The notes beneath the pieces are model-generated. The model did no database searches and had not been told where the DNA came from. It saw only the letters and a program-made list of their open reading frames with translations. From Desulfocorpusculum sp964414345 (lineage in GTDB: Bacteria; Desulfobacterota; Desulfocorpusculales; Desulfocorpusculum): a stretch of DNA of 64,000 nucleotides. Below, in pieces: positions 42,061-50,857 of the stretch. The stretch is taken from positions 1-64,000 of the forward strand of contig CAYPWF010000013.1 in NCBI GenBank assembly GCA_964414345.1, given 5' to 3'. The first letter of the stretch is position 1. Every line of letters starts with the position of its first letter. The position numbers and the translations under genes were made by a program.

Positions 42061-42522
42061 TCAATGAGTTGGCCTTCTGAATAGTTTGGACAAGATGCCT
42101 CCCTCGGAACCCTTGCCAGCCGAGCTTGGAAAAACCTTGTGGATTCCCAAAGCTCGCCAACCGTGCTCCTTCACATCCAGCGAGACCCTAAGCAGGGAGA
42201 GGCTGGTAGCAGGTTCTGCCACCAAGAAGATGTTTCGATATAAAGCTTCCCCCAGATGGCTGGAGCCATCCGAGAGGGTTCTGTTTTCCCCGATCCTTCT
42301 CCATATGACCAGAGAATTGGGGTAGAAAAGAGCCATCTCTTTTAGTTCAGGCCAGCTCAGGCAGGGATGTCCGCTCAAGGTCTGAAGGAACTCGATCCAG
42401 GGGGTGTTCTCCATCGCCTTCGGTATAGAACTCAAGAGGCTTCCATCCGGAGCGAAAACACACACCATCCTGACCCCGTCGGTTGCGGCAAGCTCTGCAA
42501 GGGGAGATTCCTGTGCGGCCAT
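42061..42522 (-). CDS. Roadblock/LC7-like small protein
   Basis: The 153-aa soluble protein has an alternating hydrophobic strand pattern (GVRMVCVFAPDGSLLSSIP; LVIWRRIGENRTLS; IFLVAEPATSLSLLRVSLD). This resembles the Roadblock/LC7 fold, but similarity is weak. ATG 42522 with AAAGGGTGA upstream is preferred; a GTG at 42531 would overlap the preceding stop as GTGA. It sits between two DUF4388 proteins, which supports a signalling role. Confidence 0.55.
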   Translation of the reverse strand: MAAQESPLAELAATDGVRMVCVFAPDGSLLSSIPKAMENTPWIEFLQTLSGHPCLSWPELKEMALFYPNSLVIWRRIGENRTLSDGSSHLGEALYRNIFLVAEPATSLSLLRVSLDVKEHGWRALGIHKVFPSSAGKGSEGGILSKLFRRPTH

Positions 42523-42527
42523 AAGTG

Positions 42528-43292
42528 TCACCCTTTTTCCCAGAGACGAACTATTTCCCTGTGGATTCCGGCAAGATCAGTTCCTTTCTCCAACTCCACA
42601 GCCACCACAAAATCCCCCAGCCGAACCAGAAGCCAGCTCCTGGCTTCAAGGACCATGCAGAGCATCAAGGGCTCTCCTCCTGCATCAGGGGGGCTCATCT
42701 TGCATGAGCTCTCCAGCACCTCCCACATGATCCTGAACCAGTGCAAGAGCTTTGGCACTGGCTGCGCAGGGCACAGAACTTGTCCGGCCTTGCCGATCAG
42801 GCAATTGCTTACCCCGGGCCGATCCAGCAGGACTCTATGGAAACTCCTTAACCTGAGCAGCTCTGAGGCCTGGGGTTGGCTCTTGCCTGGGGGTTGCTCT
42901 TGGACCTTCTCGGGAGCAGCCTCACGGTCCTCTATTCTAGCCATGGCCTGAATCAATAGGGCGTGCCAAGGTACGTCTATGGTCTCCACGGGGGGCTGTC
43001 GTTCGGCTTCAAGAAGCACTTCTCCTTCCACCCATCCCAGGAGTTGCTCAAAGGCCTTGACTCCGGCGGTATCCTCCAGGTGGGCGTGAACTATTTCTCC
43101 ATGCTTCAAGTAGATCTCCCCTGCCCTGGATCCGCACCGCAGCTCCACCTTACCGGTGAATCCGTTCATGGCCATCATCTGAATCAGGTTGGGCAATTCC
43201 AATCCTGCAAAAAGCCCCATGAACCCCTTTTTTGGAGACCCCGAGGCTTCGGATTTGACGGAAACAGGGCCTTGATCCTTGGGACTTTTCAT
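42528..43292 (-). CDS. DUF4388 protein with C-terminal Roadblock-like half
   Basis: The 254-aa reading starts at ATG 43292 after GAGGG. The first part (about 22-115) is a clear DUF4388 domain: LELPNLIQMMAMNGFTGKVEL, GEIYLKHGEIVHAHLED, AFEQLLGWVEGEV. After a Gln/Pro-rich linker comes a half of about 110 residues resembling Roadblock/LC7. The protein heads the operon, with a candidate promoter at 43373-43403. A longer frame up to 43403 would cover that promoter and is not used here. Confidence 0.75.
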   Translation of the reverse strand: MKSPKDQGPVSVKSEASGSPKKGFMGLFAGLELPNLIQMMAMNGFTGKVELRCGSRAGEIYLKHGEIVHAHLEDTAGVKAFEQLLGWVEGEVLLEAERQPPVETIDVPWHALLIQAMARIEDREAAPEKVQEQPPGKSQPQASELLRLRSFHRVLLDRPGVSNCLIGKAGQVLCPAQPVPKLLHWFRIMWEVLESSCKMSPPDAGGEPLMLCMVLEARSWLLVRLGDFVVAVELEKGTDLAGIHREIVRLWEKG

Positions 43293-43372
43293 GGGCACTA
43301 CCCTCACAAGCCCTAATAAGGAAGAAGCCCAGCCTTTTCTTGCCTGCGCACCCATTCCGCGCACATCAGGGC

Positions 43373-43403
43373 ATACTAAGCCAAAAGCCCGACCCGTTGT
43401 CAA
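43373..43403 (-). promoter_or_regulatory. Sigma70-like promoter of the DUF4388/HAMP operon
   Basis: On the minus strand a perfect TTGACA (43403-43398) and TAGTAT (43378-43373) are separated by 19 bp, which is long. The predicted leader is about 75 nt. The same spacer must also serve the divergent BKACE gene. Confidence 0.4.
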
Positions 43404-43512
43404 GCTAAATTTGTTTCAATTTACCGGAGGATAAGCAGCCCTATGGACATTGACCCAAGAAAAATGGCAGGATCTCTGCTTAGCAGATTCACCAAAACAG
43501 GGAGGTAATGAG

Positions 43513-44445
43513 ATGGGAAAAATCATCATCACCGCAGCCATCACTGGTTCTGTTCACATACCAACCATGAGCCCTCATTTGCCGCTGAGCCCAGAACAGA
43601 TAATCCAGGATGCCGTTAAGGCCTGGGAGGCCGGGGCGGCCATCGCCCACATACACGTGAGAGATCCCAAGGACGGCAAGCCCACCTCCGACCCCGAGCT
43701 CTTTTACCAGGTATGCAGGGGCATCAAGGAGAAATGTGATCTGATCTTGCTTCCCACCACCGGCGGGGCCATCGGCCAGAGTTGGGAGGAGAAGTTGGTT
43801 CCCATCAGAAAGCTTCAGCCTGAGATGTGCTCTTTTGATCCCGCCCCATTCAACTTCGGGATCTTCCAGTTGGCCGGAAGGTTCAAGGAGTTCCGATTCG
43901 ATTGGGAAAAGGGCTATTTGGAGCAGTGCAGGAGAATAACTTTTGCCCCCACCTTCGATGATGATCTGAATTACGCCCGCACTTTCCTGGAATTGGATGT
44001 AAAGCCCGAATTCGAGATGTACGAGCTGGGCCATCTCAACTACGTCACCTGGCTGATGGAGGAGGGTCTGGTCAAGAAACCTCCTCACCTGCAGTTCGTC
44101 TTCGGCCCCATGGTGGGCTGGATGCACCCTTCGGTAAAGCACCTCGTAATGATGTATGAGGAGGCGGTTTCCCTATTGGGGGAGGGGAATTTCACCTGGT
44201 CGGTTGCAGGTGCGGGTCGCCACCAGATTCCTCTTGCAGCCACGGCCATGGCAATGGGGGCTCCCAACGTTAGGGTGGGACTTGAGGATTCCCTTTACGC
44301 TGGGAAGGGCAAGCTGGCAGCTTCCAGCGCAGAACAGGTGGCCATGGTAGCAAGAATAGCCAAGGAAATGAGTCTGGAGCCGGCCACTCCTGATGAGGCC
44401 AGGCAGATTCTAGGGCTCAAGGGCTTGGATAAGGTGGCTTTCTGA
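43513..44445 (+). CDS. Beta-keto acid cleavage enzyme (BKACE, DUF849)
   Basis: The 310-aa TIM-barrel protein has the zinc-binding HIHVRDPKDGKPT near residue 46, a PTTGG motif, FDPAPFNFG, and GMGAPNVRVGLED-like sequence (AMGAPNVRVGLEDSLY). The family cleaves a beta-keto acid with acetyl-CoA, the founding member acting on 3-keto-5-aminohexanoate. The substrate here is undetermined. The start at 43513 has GGGAGGTAATGAG as ribosome site; an earlier in-frame Met at 43450 lacks one. It ends 45 bp before the convergent C_GCAxxG_C_C gene. Confidence 0.92.
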   Translation: MGKIIITAAITGSVHIPTMSPHLPLSPEQIIQDAVKAWEAGAAIAHIHVRDPKDGKPTSDPELFYQVCRGIKEKCDLILLPTTGGAIGQSWEEKLVPIRKLQPEMCSFDPAPFNFGIFQLAGRFKEFRFDWEKGYLEQCRRITFAPTFDDDLNYARTFLELDVKPEFEMYELGHLNYVTWLMEEGLVKKPPHLQFVFGPMVGWMHPSVKHLVMMYEEAVSLLGEGNFTWSVAGAGRHQIPLAATAMAMGAPNVRVGLEDSLYAGKGKLAASSAEQVAMVARIAKEMSLEPATPDEARQILGLKGLDKVAF

Positions 44446-44462
44446 TATCCTGTGCAATGCGA

Positions 44463-44488
44463 CCCGGGGGAGAACCTTTTCCCCCGGG
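44463..44488. terminator. Strong hairpin between convergent genes
   Basis: CCCGGGGGA pairs perfectly with TCCCCCGGG around an 8-nt loop, in the 45-bp gap between the BKACE stop and the convergent C_GCAxxG_C_C stop. Its position fits a shared bidirectional terminator. The T-run is missing, so the mechanism is uncertain. Confidence 0.5.
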
Positions 44489-44490
44489 AT

Positions 44491-44931
44491 TCATCTTACC
44501 TCCAGCCCTTCTGCTTGGAGCAACTCCAGGGCTATTCTTATTGCCCCCGCTATGATAGGGGGGCATATCTCAGTGGGCAGCTTTCCAGGTTCGGCTTCAA
44601 GAATGTCATCGCAATGGTTACCTGGATACTGGGAGACGAGCTCTTCCTGGAATCTCTCCTCCAGCTCTTGGATGAGCATGTACATCCTGCCCTGCTCTAT
44701 CCTGCCTTGTGATGCTGATGCAATGAGACATGCAGCCGCGGTCAGGGTCCCGCAGGTGGCCCCCATGAGGCCTTGAGCGCCCACCAAGCCGCCCATGGAG
44801 AGGACCACTTCCGGCTTTTCTAGGCCCAGGTGACGCAACCCTACATCCATTACTATCTGGCTGCAGAGGTTGCCCCTCTTGGAGGACTCCTTCACCTCTT
44901 TTGAAAGTTCCTCATGGCTCGGAACAGGCAT
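44491..44931 (-). CDS. C_GCAxxG_C_C family protein
   Basis: The 146-aa protein carries the family cysteines: NLCSQIV, GATCGTLTAAA, NHCDDIL and EICPPII. The GLMGATCG glycine-rich loop is also present. The family is common in anaerobes, often with an added signal or redox protein, and is thought to bind a cofactor. Its function is unknown. AGGAGGAG precedes the ATG. It has no obvious operon partner. Confidence 0.83.
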   Translation of the reverse strand: MPVPSHEELSKEVKESSKRGNLCSQIVMDVGLRHLGLEKPEVVLSMGGLVGAQGLMGATCGTLTAAACLIASASQGRIEQGRMYMLIQELEERFQEELVSQYPGNHCDDILEAEPGKLPTEICPPIIAGAIRIALELLQAEGLEVR

Positions 44932-45029
44932 TAGCTCCTCCTACTTCTATAGTTGATCACTGGGTGATGGCTTACCTGTTTTGGCGTTTTTGGATCATGA
45001 GGGTTTTTAACAGCCAGGGCAGGCCTGTG
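44932..45029. other. Short spacer with a weak trace of the dispersed repeat
   Basis: Around 44950-45000 the sequence GATCACTGGGTGATGGCTTACC followed by GTTTTTGGATCA loosely matches the start of copies B and C. The match is too weak to count as a certain copy. Confidence 0.25.
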
Positions 45030-46946
45030 TCAAGGCAGCCGAACCCTGCCCATCCTTGGCCTCCCCGGAGGCAAAGCAAGCCCCGTGATCCTGGCCCAGG
45101 AAACAGCGTTTTCCCACCTGGAGAAGAGAAGCTCTTCCTCCCTTCCTTGGAAGCTGGGCCAAAGGGCCTTCAAGATCCTTGGGGCGAGCAGTTTGCGGGT
45201 CTCCCAAAGCACAGGCAGCCTCGCCAGGGCCTCTTCATCCGGGAAGAACGGCCTCTCTCTCATGAGCCTTATGACCGGAAGCAATTGGTTCGCCTCCAGC
45301 CAGAATTCCTCCTGTTCTTGACACATGGAGAGCAGAAAAGGACGGCAGGAAAGCCTAAGGTAATCATCCGGACATAGGGACCAGAGGCCGGCCTGGTAGG
45401 ATCCGGGATCGTGCAATTCTGCCAGAAGCTTCTCCAAGCTTTTCAAGGAAAACCTGTTGGTTGCTTCCACCCCCCAGAAAGGGAGAAGCTCCGGCAAGAA
45501 CCTCTTCTGCCAGGCCGCCCACCGGGCGATCAAGCTCCAGGGAGGTTCTCCCCCGCTGGATCTAAAAAGAAAAACAGGTGAATGGCTCAAGTTTTCCATG
45601 AACTGGAGGGGAAGGCCCACAGGGTTGCCTCTGCCTCGATCCTGGATCTCCACCAGCCCTATCAGATCACAAGGGCCTTCTTGAGGGCTTAGGTCCGGCA
45701 GGTGCAGTGGATAAAGTCCCAGATCCAGCCTCTTTTCAGCCTCTTCCAAGGCCTTTCTAAGCTCCTGCTTGCTGGCCCGGCCCACAGCCTCAACTTGGTA
45801 AGGTGGTCTTGCTCTGTAGCTTACCTGCCAGGAGGCGGCCTTTTCTTTGAGTCTGGTGCCGGGCAGCACCAAGAGAGGAAACACTGTCACATGTTGTCCC
45901 AGAGCCTGTTCGCCTAGAAAATCAATTGTGCCCAAGAACCCCTCGGGGCTGTCCCCTGGAAGCCCTAGGATCACGTCTATCTGGAGCTTTATGCCTCTTT
46001 CCAAAAGAAGATGCGCCCCTTTTGCAAAGGCTTTGGGGTTTCCGGATCTGCCAGCTTTTTTCAGAACCTGTGGGTGGATGCTCTGAAGCCCTGTCTCCAG
46101 GGAATGGAAGCCTGCCCTTTTGAATCCCTCTGCCAGTTCTGGGTTCATGTGATCCACCCTGGCCTCTGTGTGAAGGGGCACGCAAAGAGCATTCCAAAGC
46201 GCCAGATCCCCAAGGCGTCTGAGCAGGCCAGGGGTAACCTGAAAAGAAGGATCCAAGAGATAGATTTCCTTCGCTTCTTGGGCGCCAGCCCAAAGCACGT
46301 GCTCTCTGAGCCATTCCGAGGGGAACCACCTCAGCTCTTTAAAGTTCTTTCCGTAATAGCAGTAAGCGCAGTGGAAGGGGCATCCACGCATGGTCTCAAC
46401 CCATATGGAGCCGTCTGGGGCCTTGGGAAGAAGCCCCATGAGGTAGGGGGAGGGCACCTCTTCCAGAGAAACCAAAGCAGCTGCCTCGCAGGCTGCTTGA
46501 GCAAGCCTTCCTACCCCAACACCCAAATCCCGGGAGATCTCCCCTAGGACTCGGGGAAAAACCGCCTCACCCTCACCGCTGTGGACCCAGTCAAAGGGAT
46601 GCTCCGGAAACCTTAGCTCGAAGTCCCCGGCCACCTCTGGTCCCCCTGCCAGGAGTCTTATCCGGGGGTTGAATTCTTTAAGGGCACTGCACAAACTGAG
46701 GGTTCTTTCCACATTCCAAAGGTACAGAGTGGTTACCACCACCTGGGGCTCCAGGGAACGGATCTCTCTTAGCATGGCCTGATTGGATGCAAAAGAGGTG
46801 AGAGAAGGCGGCAAGAATATGGGCTCATGGGGAACCCCTTTGGCCAAAGCGCTCGCAGCAAGGTAGGCTCCTGCCAAAGGATGATCTCCACCGGCATAGT
46901 CGTATCCAAAATCCAAAACCGGCAGTTGCAGGTAAAGAACCCTCAT
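45030..46946 (-). CDS. B12-binding radical SAM protein
   Basis: This is a 638-aa protein. A cobalamin-binding-like N-terminal domain (about 1-150: HPLAGAYLAASAL, GGPEVAGD, GEGEAVFP) is followed by a radical SAM barrel with RGCPFHCAYCYYG binding the [4Fe-4S] cluster at about residue 200, plus SLETGLQS and ILGLPGDS. The last 200 residues match the DUF4080-like C-terminal region only loosely. It is likely a methyltransferase or rearrangement enzyme on an unknown substrate. The ribosome site is weak (CGGACGGG). No neighbour suggests its product. Confidence 0.85.
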   Translation of the reverse strand: MRVLYLQLPVLDFGYDYAGGDHPLAGAYLAASALAKGVPHEPIFLPPSLTSFASNQAMLREIRSLEPQVVVTTLYLWNVERTLSLCSALKEFNPRIRLLAGGPEVAGDFELRFPEHPFDWVHSGEGEAVFPRVLGEISRDLGVGVGRLAQAACEAAALVSLEEVPSPYLMGLLPKAPDGSIWVETMRGCPFHCAYCYYGKNFKELRWFPSEWLREHVLWAGAQEAKEIYLLDPSFQVTPGLLRRLGDLALWNALCVPLHTEARVDHMNPELAEGFKRAGFHSLETGLQSIHPQVLKKAGRSGNPKAFAKGAHLLLERGIKLQIDVILGLPGDSPEGFLGTIDFLGEQALGQHVTVFPLLVLPGTRLKEKAASWQVSYRARPPYQVEAVGRASKQELRKALEEAEKRLDLGLYPLHLPDLSPQEGPCDLIGLVEIQDRGRGNPVGLPLQFMENLSHSPVFLFRSSGGEPPWSLIARWAAWQKRFLPELLPFWGVEATNRFSLKSLEKLLAELHDPGSYQAGLWSLCPDDYLRLSCRPFLLSMCQEQEEFWLEANQLLPVIRLMRERPFFPDEEALARLPVLWETRKLLAPRILKALWPSFQGREEELLFSRWENAVSWARITGLALPPGRPRMGRVRLP

Positions 46947-47242
46947 GATACCCGTCCGAATATTCGTTTACATATTGAATCACACCCCAAAGCAGCGGGG
47001 CTACCTGCCCTTTTGCGGCCAGCCCCCTCATTGGCCAGAATCGGTAAGCTAACCTGCATTACCCAGGATCAATGGGAAAAGGGGGGCTGGCTTGATAAAA
47101 AAAATCAAGCTGCTTTGGGGCATCAACGGGTCTATCCTAGGATATTATAAAGGAGGGTAGACCCGTTTGGGGCCGGGTGACTGAGGATCCATGGCTCGGC
47201 TTTGGGGGTCTGCCCCGGCACACGGAAGGGGGAGGTGAGAAT

Positions 47243-47446
47243 ATGTCCACACCCAGACACTGTCCCGGTTTCGAGTCTTTCAAGAACCTTCAGGCCTTCA
47301 CCTGCCGATGCCCCAACTGCGGGGCCGAGAAGGAAATCTTCTCGGATGAATTTGACAAAAGACACATCTGCCCAGGCTGCAAGCAAGAGATAGATTTTAC
47401 CAAGTGCCAGTTGGAGGTAAGCGGGCAGACAAAGAGCTCCAGATAG
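47243..47446 (+). CDS. Small zinc-ribbon protein
   Basis: The 67-aa protein has two CxxC pairs, CRCPNCGAEKEIFSDEFD and HICPGCKQEID, plus a leading CPGFESFKNLQAF. This is a compact zinc ribbon common in deltaproteobacteria without known function. The start at 47243 has GGGGGAGGTGAG upstream; an earlier in-frame codon at 47177 has none. In the spacer before it an AT-rich hairpin (GCTTGAT/ATCAAGC, 47090-47110) is visible. Confidence 0.75.
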   Translation: MSTPRHCPGFESFKNLQAFTCRCPNCGAEKEIFSDEFDKRHICPGCKQEIDFTKCQLEVSGQTKSSR

Positions 47447-47475
47447 GAGAGCCTCAGAAAGCACTGCAGGAGACA

Positions 47476-47500
47476 GGTTTGGGGGCTATGCCCCCAAACC
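47476..47500. repeat. 10-bp perfect hairpin with GGGGG/CCCCC core
   Basis: GGTTTGGGGG pairs with CCCCCAAACC around CTATG. It lies between the convergent zinc-ribbon and RNase D genes and matches the hairpin motif of the dispersed repeats. It may act as a terminator, but no T-run follows on either strand. Confidence 0.5.
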
Positions 47501-47548
47501 CCAGAGGGGTAAATCGTAGTCGGTACCTGGGTGATCGCTTCCAATAAA

Positions 47549-48778
47549 TCAGCTTGATTTCGTGGGGCAGGCCCCTGAAAAGGCCTCCAGGAACCGCTCC
47601 CCAAGCAGCTTTAGCTGCCAGGGCTTCAACAGCTGCTTCATCTTGCTTTGAAAGTCCTGGGGCTTGGACACTGCCAGAGTGCGAAGCAGGCTGTTGGGGC
47701 ACAAAACACCCGGGTGCAGCCCCTCCTGTTCTGCCAGCTGGTCTCTTACCTGTTTTAGAGCCAGAAATCTCTTGCGGGACCCTGGAGGGTTCTGTGGGCT
47801 CCTGGTATTACTCCAAGAGGGTAGAGGGGCTTTTTCCAAGGCCTCTTGAATCAACTTGAAAAGGCTCTCTCCCCAGATCTCCAAGACCTTTTTCGTGATG
47901 CCGGGAATCCCGAGCATGGCCTTGGAATCCAAGGGTTTTTCCCTGGCCAAGCTCACCAGAGTATCTGTTTGCAGGATCTTGAACACTGGCACATCCTTGC
48001 GCCTGGCCTGTTCCTCCCTCCATTCCAGAAGAGCTTGGAGCACCCGGAGGCCCTGCCCGTCCAAATCCCTTGCCCCGCGGGTCTTAAACGCGCTGGGGGG
48101 TTCCCTGCAAAGGGGCTCTATGGTTTCCAGTTCCAGGAAATGGGCTCTGGCCCAATCCATCCGGCCAAGGGCCTCCAGCTCCTGGGCCAAAGAATCCCTC
48201 AGGGCCAAGAGGTGGCAGGTGTCCCCCACGGCATATTCCACCATGGGCCCGGGCAAAGGCCTCTTGCTCCAGTCAGCCCGCTGAAACCTCTTCTCCAGCC
48301 TGATGCCCAAGCGTTCCTCCAAGAGATCCGCGAGGCCCAAACGTTTGATCCCAAGACATTCAGCCGCAAGCTTGGTGTCGAAAATTCCCCGGGGATTGAA
48401 TCCGGCCCCTTTTAAAAGCCGCATGTCGTAGTCGGCCCCGTGGAAAACCTTCTCCAGAGATGGATCCTCCAGGATGGGCTTAAGAGGGCCCAGATCCTGA
48501 ACAGCCAGGGAATCTATGAGAGCCGACCCCTGGGAGCAAGAGACCTGGATCAGGCATATCCTCTCGCGGTACCGGTAAAGGGAATCCGCTTCCAGGTCCA
48601 CCGCCACCCTGGGCTCTGATCTCAATTTGCAGGCCAGCTCTTCCAGCCGGGTTGAATCCTCAACCCAAAAGATCCGGCATTCTTGCTGAGAAAGGAGAGG
48701 CTTGAAAAAAGACTTCTTCTGGCCGCTCTTTTTCGATTCTCTCATGGGCTCCGGACCCATAAACTTGGGAAGAATCAT
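47549..48778 (-). CDS. rnd: Ribonuclease D
   Basis: This is a 409-aa 3'-5' exoribonuclease. The DEDDy nuclease motifs are VAVDLEADSLYRY (Exo I), VFHGADYDMRLL (Exo II) and YAVGDTCHLLAL (Exo III). An HRDC domain follows at about 230-300 (LLEWREEQARRKDVPVFKIL), with a second helical HRDC-like region at the C-terminus. It trims tRNA precursors in E. coli. The first ATG (48778) lacks a good ribosome site. Met12 (48745), after a GGAG, is an alternative that does not affect the domain. Confidence 0.92.
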   Translation of the reverse strand: MILPKFMGPEPMRESKKSGQKKSFFKPLLSQQECRIFWVEDSTRLEELACKLRSEPRVAVDLEADSLYRYRERICLIQVSCSQGSALIDSLAVQDLGPLKPILEDPSLEKVFHGADYDMRLLKGAGFNPRGIFDTKLAAECLGIKRLGLADLLEERLGIRLEKRFQRADWSKRPLPGPMVEYAVGDTCHLLALRDSLAQELEALGRMDWARAHFLELETIEPLCREPPSAFKTRGARDLDGQGLRVLQALLEWREEQARRKDVPVFKILQTDTLVSLAREKPLDSKAMLGIPGITKKVLEIWGESLFKLIQEALEKAPLPSWSNTRSPQNPPGSRKRFLALKQVRDQLAEQEGLHPGVLCPNSLLRTLAVSKPQDFQSKMKQLLKPWQLKLLGERFLEAFSGACPTKSS

Positions 48779-48900
48779 TGGAGCACTAATATGATTCCAT
48801 GTCCAGATGTTCCCTTCAACGCTGTGCTTGCACCAAGTTCAAGCTGCGGCCAGGGTGAAGATGGCCCAAGCTGAGGAATGTCCGGGGAGGCTCGGGAAGC

Positions 48901-48929
48901 TTGACAGGCAAAGCCCACAGTTTCATGCT
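48901..48929 (+). promoter_or_regulatory. Candidate promoter of the secreted OB-fold-like protein
   Basis: A perfect TTGACA and CATGCT are separated by 17 bp. The -10 box is weak, but the same CATGCT at 17-bp spacing follows TTGACC upstream of the subtilase gene (19239-19267). Confidence 0.35.
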
Positions 48930-48956
48930 ACAAGAAAAGGCAGGGGAGGTGATCTC

Positions 48957-49424
48957 ATGGACTTTGCCAAGAGAAGTATCACCTGCTTTTTGATCTTGGC
49001 GGGGCTTCTTTTGGCAATGGCCCATGCTCAGGAGGTGGCCATCAGAAGGGCCGGAGGCCAAGGCTGGGGGGCGCATACGGCTTACGGGAAGCTATTTGAT
49101 CCCACCACCTTGGTGACTCTAAGGGGGGAGGTCCTAAGCGTGGAGCGCTTCACCCCTTTGCGACAGATGGGCTACGGGCTGCTTGTGGTATTGGAGACCT
49201 CCACCGAAACCATAGACGTGCACCTGGGACCGGGTTGGTTCGTGGCTGAGCAGGATTTCGAGATTTCCCCTGGAGACAAAATCACGGTGCGCGGCTCCAG
49301 GATTCTTTTCCAGGAAAAACCCGCTGTCATAGCCACGGAGATCAGAAGCGGGGAACGGATCTTGAAACTAAGGCTGGAGAACGGTCAGCCGGTTTGGTCC
49401 GAAGAGGGGGAGGAAGAAGGCTGA
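48957..49424 (+). CDS. Secreted OB-fold-like protein of unknown function
   Basis: The 155-aa product has a signal peptide (ITCFLILAGLLLAMAHA) and a mature beta-rich domain: VTLRGEVLSVERFTPLRQMG, TIDVHLGPGWFVAEQDFEISPGD, KITVRGSRILFQEKPAVIATEI. The strand order and the GD-x-ITVRGS motif resemble an OB fold, as in several periplasmic proteins of deltaproteobacteria. The function is unknown. ATG 48957 follows GGGGAGGTGATC. It stands alone, divergent from rnd. Confidence 0.75.
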   Translation: MDFAKRSITCFLILAGLLLAMAHAQEVAIRRAGGQGWGAHTAYGKLFDPTTLVTLRGEVLSVERFTPLRQMGYGLLVVLETSTETIDVHLGPGWFVAEQDFEISPGDKITVRGSRILFQEKPAVIATEIRSGERILKLRLENGQPVWSEEGEEEG

Positions 49425-49434
49425 CCACCCTGAG

Positions 49435-49512
49435 CCGCACTATTCAGGATGGGTGGATAATAAGGGCTAGGGGGTTGGGGCCATGGCCCCCAAAGGCACA
49501 GGCTTAAGGGAT
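49435..49512 (+). repeat. Dispersed intergenic repeat, shortened copy
   Basis: AGCCGCACTATTCAGGATGGG and GTGGATAATAAGGGCTA match the left hairpin region of copy A. The sequence then jumps directly to GGGGGTTGGGGCCATGGCC and a tail ending in CACAGG, which match its right end. The middle of about 100 bp is absent. Confidence 0.55.
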
Positions 49513-49520
49513 GATTCAGG

Positions 49521-50834
49521 TTAGCTGTAGAAGAGTCTTCCCAGAACAACGGCCGCAAGGATGCCTGCGGCGTCTCCCAGAAGCCCTGCCCAAAGGGCGT
49601 AGCGGATCCGCTTAACCTGCACGGCCCCGAAGTACACGGCCAGGATATATAGGGTCGTGTCCGTGGAACCCTGCATCACGGAGGCTATGAAGGCCTCAAG
49701 AGAGTCAGGGTCCCGGGCCACCAACTCGGACATCATTCCAAAGGCTCCTGAACCGGAAAGAGGCCGCACCAAAGCCATGGGCAGAGTCTCGGGAGGCATT
49801 CCTATAAAGCCGGTCAGGGGGCTTATTATTCCAGTGAAGATCTCAAGTGCCCCAGAGGCCCTAAACATCCCCACTCCCACCAGCACGGCCACCAGAAAGG
49901 GAATAATCCGCAAGGCCACCTGAAATCCCTCTTTGCCGCCATCGCAGAGCCGCTCGTACACCGGAATGCTCCTGCTCACCCCATACAGGGCCATGAGCCC
50001 CATGAGAAAAGGGATCAGAGCATGGGAGAGTCCCTCAATTCCTTTCTCCGGCTGTGGGCTGCCCAATATTTGCATCCCCACCCCGGCCACAAAGGCCGCC
50101 GTGTACATGGGCAGGATCCACCTTCGCCAGCCTTGGGCTTGAGGTGTATGCACAGGGGGCGGCTCCTGGGAGGAGCTGTCTGGGGCAGTCGATTTCATAC
50201 CCTCCTCTCTTCCCTTTTCCCTGGAGCTGGTCTTGTAGAGCCTGGCCAAAAGCTTTGCCGAGAAAACCGCTACGATTGTTGAGCAGGTTGTGGCCAGAAG
50301 AGTGGGGATCAATATCCCTGCTGGATCCCGAGCCCCGGCAGAGGCCCGCACAGCCATGACCCCCAGGGGCAGAAGCGTCACGGAGCTGGTGTTTATGGCC
50401 AGGAAAAGGCACATGGCGTCTGTGGCCTCCCCTTTTTGGGGATTCAGCTGCTCCAGCTCCTGCATGGCCTTTATTCCCAGTGGGGTGGCCGCATTGCCGA
50501 GGCCCATCATGTTGGCCGCCATGTTCATGACCATGGCTCCCATGGCCGGATGATCGGCCGGCACATCCGGAAAGAGCCTCACCAGCAAAGGCCTTAGAGC
50601 TTTGGATATGGAGGCCATGAGGCCGGCTTCCTGCACCACCTTTACCAGGCCCAGCCACAAGGTCATGGCCCCCACCAGCCCTATGGCCAGCTCTACAGAT
50701 TGCTTGGCTGCCTGAAAAGAGCTCTTGCCCACCTGCTCCAGCCTGCCCGTGGCCGCCCCTACCAACACCGAAGAAAGCAGCAGGAAGAGCCACACCATGT
50801 TCATTGCCGAGTTTCTGGGGGCTTTGGGGTCCAT
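49521..50834 (-). CDS. SpmA-SpmB fusion (nucleoside recognition/Gate domain) membrane protein
   Basis: The 437-aa polytopic protein carries two Gate domains, equivalent to SpmA and SpmB encoded as one chain. The first has MNMAANMMGLGNAATPLGIKAM and CLFLAINTSSVTLLPLGVM. The second has GMFRASGALEIFTGIISPLTGFIGMPPETLPMAL, SGSGAFGM and GSTDTTLYILAVYFG. A linker (about 200-235) with HTPQAQGW joins them. Spm proteins act in spore maturation in Bacillus. In non-sporing bacteria the fused form is presumed to transport a small molecule. ATG 50834 is chosen; TTG 50846 and ATG 50804 are alternatives. Confidence 0.85.
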   Translation of the reverse strand: MDPKAPRNSAMNMVWLFLLLSSVLVGAATGRLEQVGKSSFQAAKQSVELAIGLVGAMTLWLGLVKVVQEAGLMASISKALRPLLVRLFPDVPADHPAMGAMVMNMAANMMGLGNAATPLGIKAMQELEQLNPQKGEATDAMCLFLAINTSSVTLLPLGVMAVRASAGARDPAGILIPTLLATTCSTIVAVFSAKLLARLYKTSSREKGREEGMKSTAPDSSSQEPPPVHTPQAQGWRRWILPMYTAAFVAGVGMQILGSPQPEKGIEGLSHALIPFLMGLMALYGVSRSIPVYERLCDGGKEGFQVALRIIPFLVAVLVGVGMFRASGALEIFTGIISPLTGFIGMPPETLPMALVRPLSGSGAFGMMSELVARDPDSLEAFIASVMQGSTDTTLYILAVYFGAVQVKRIRYALWAGLLGDAAGILAAVVLGRLFYS

Positions 50835-50857
50835 GGGGCTTTGCAACCGCCTGCTTC

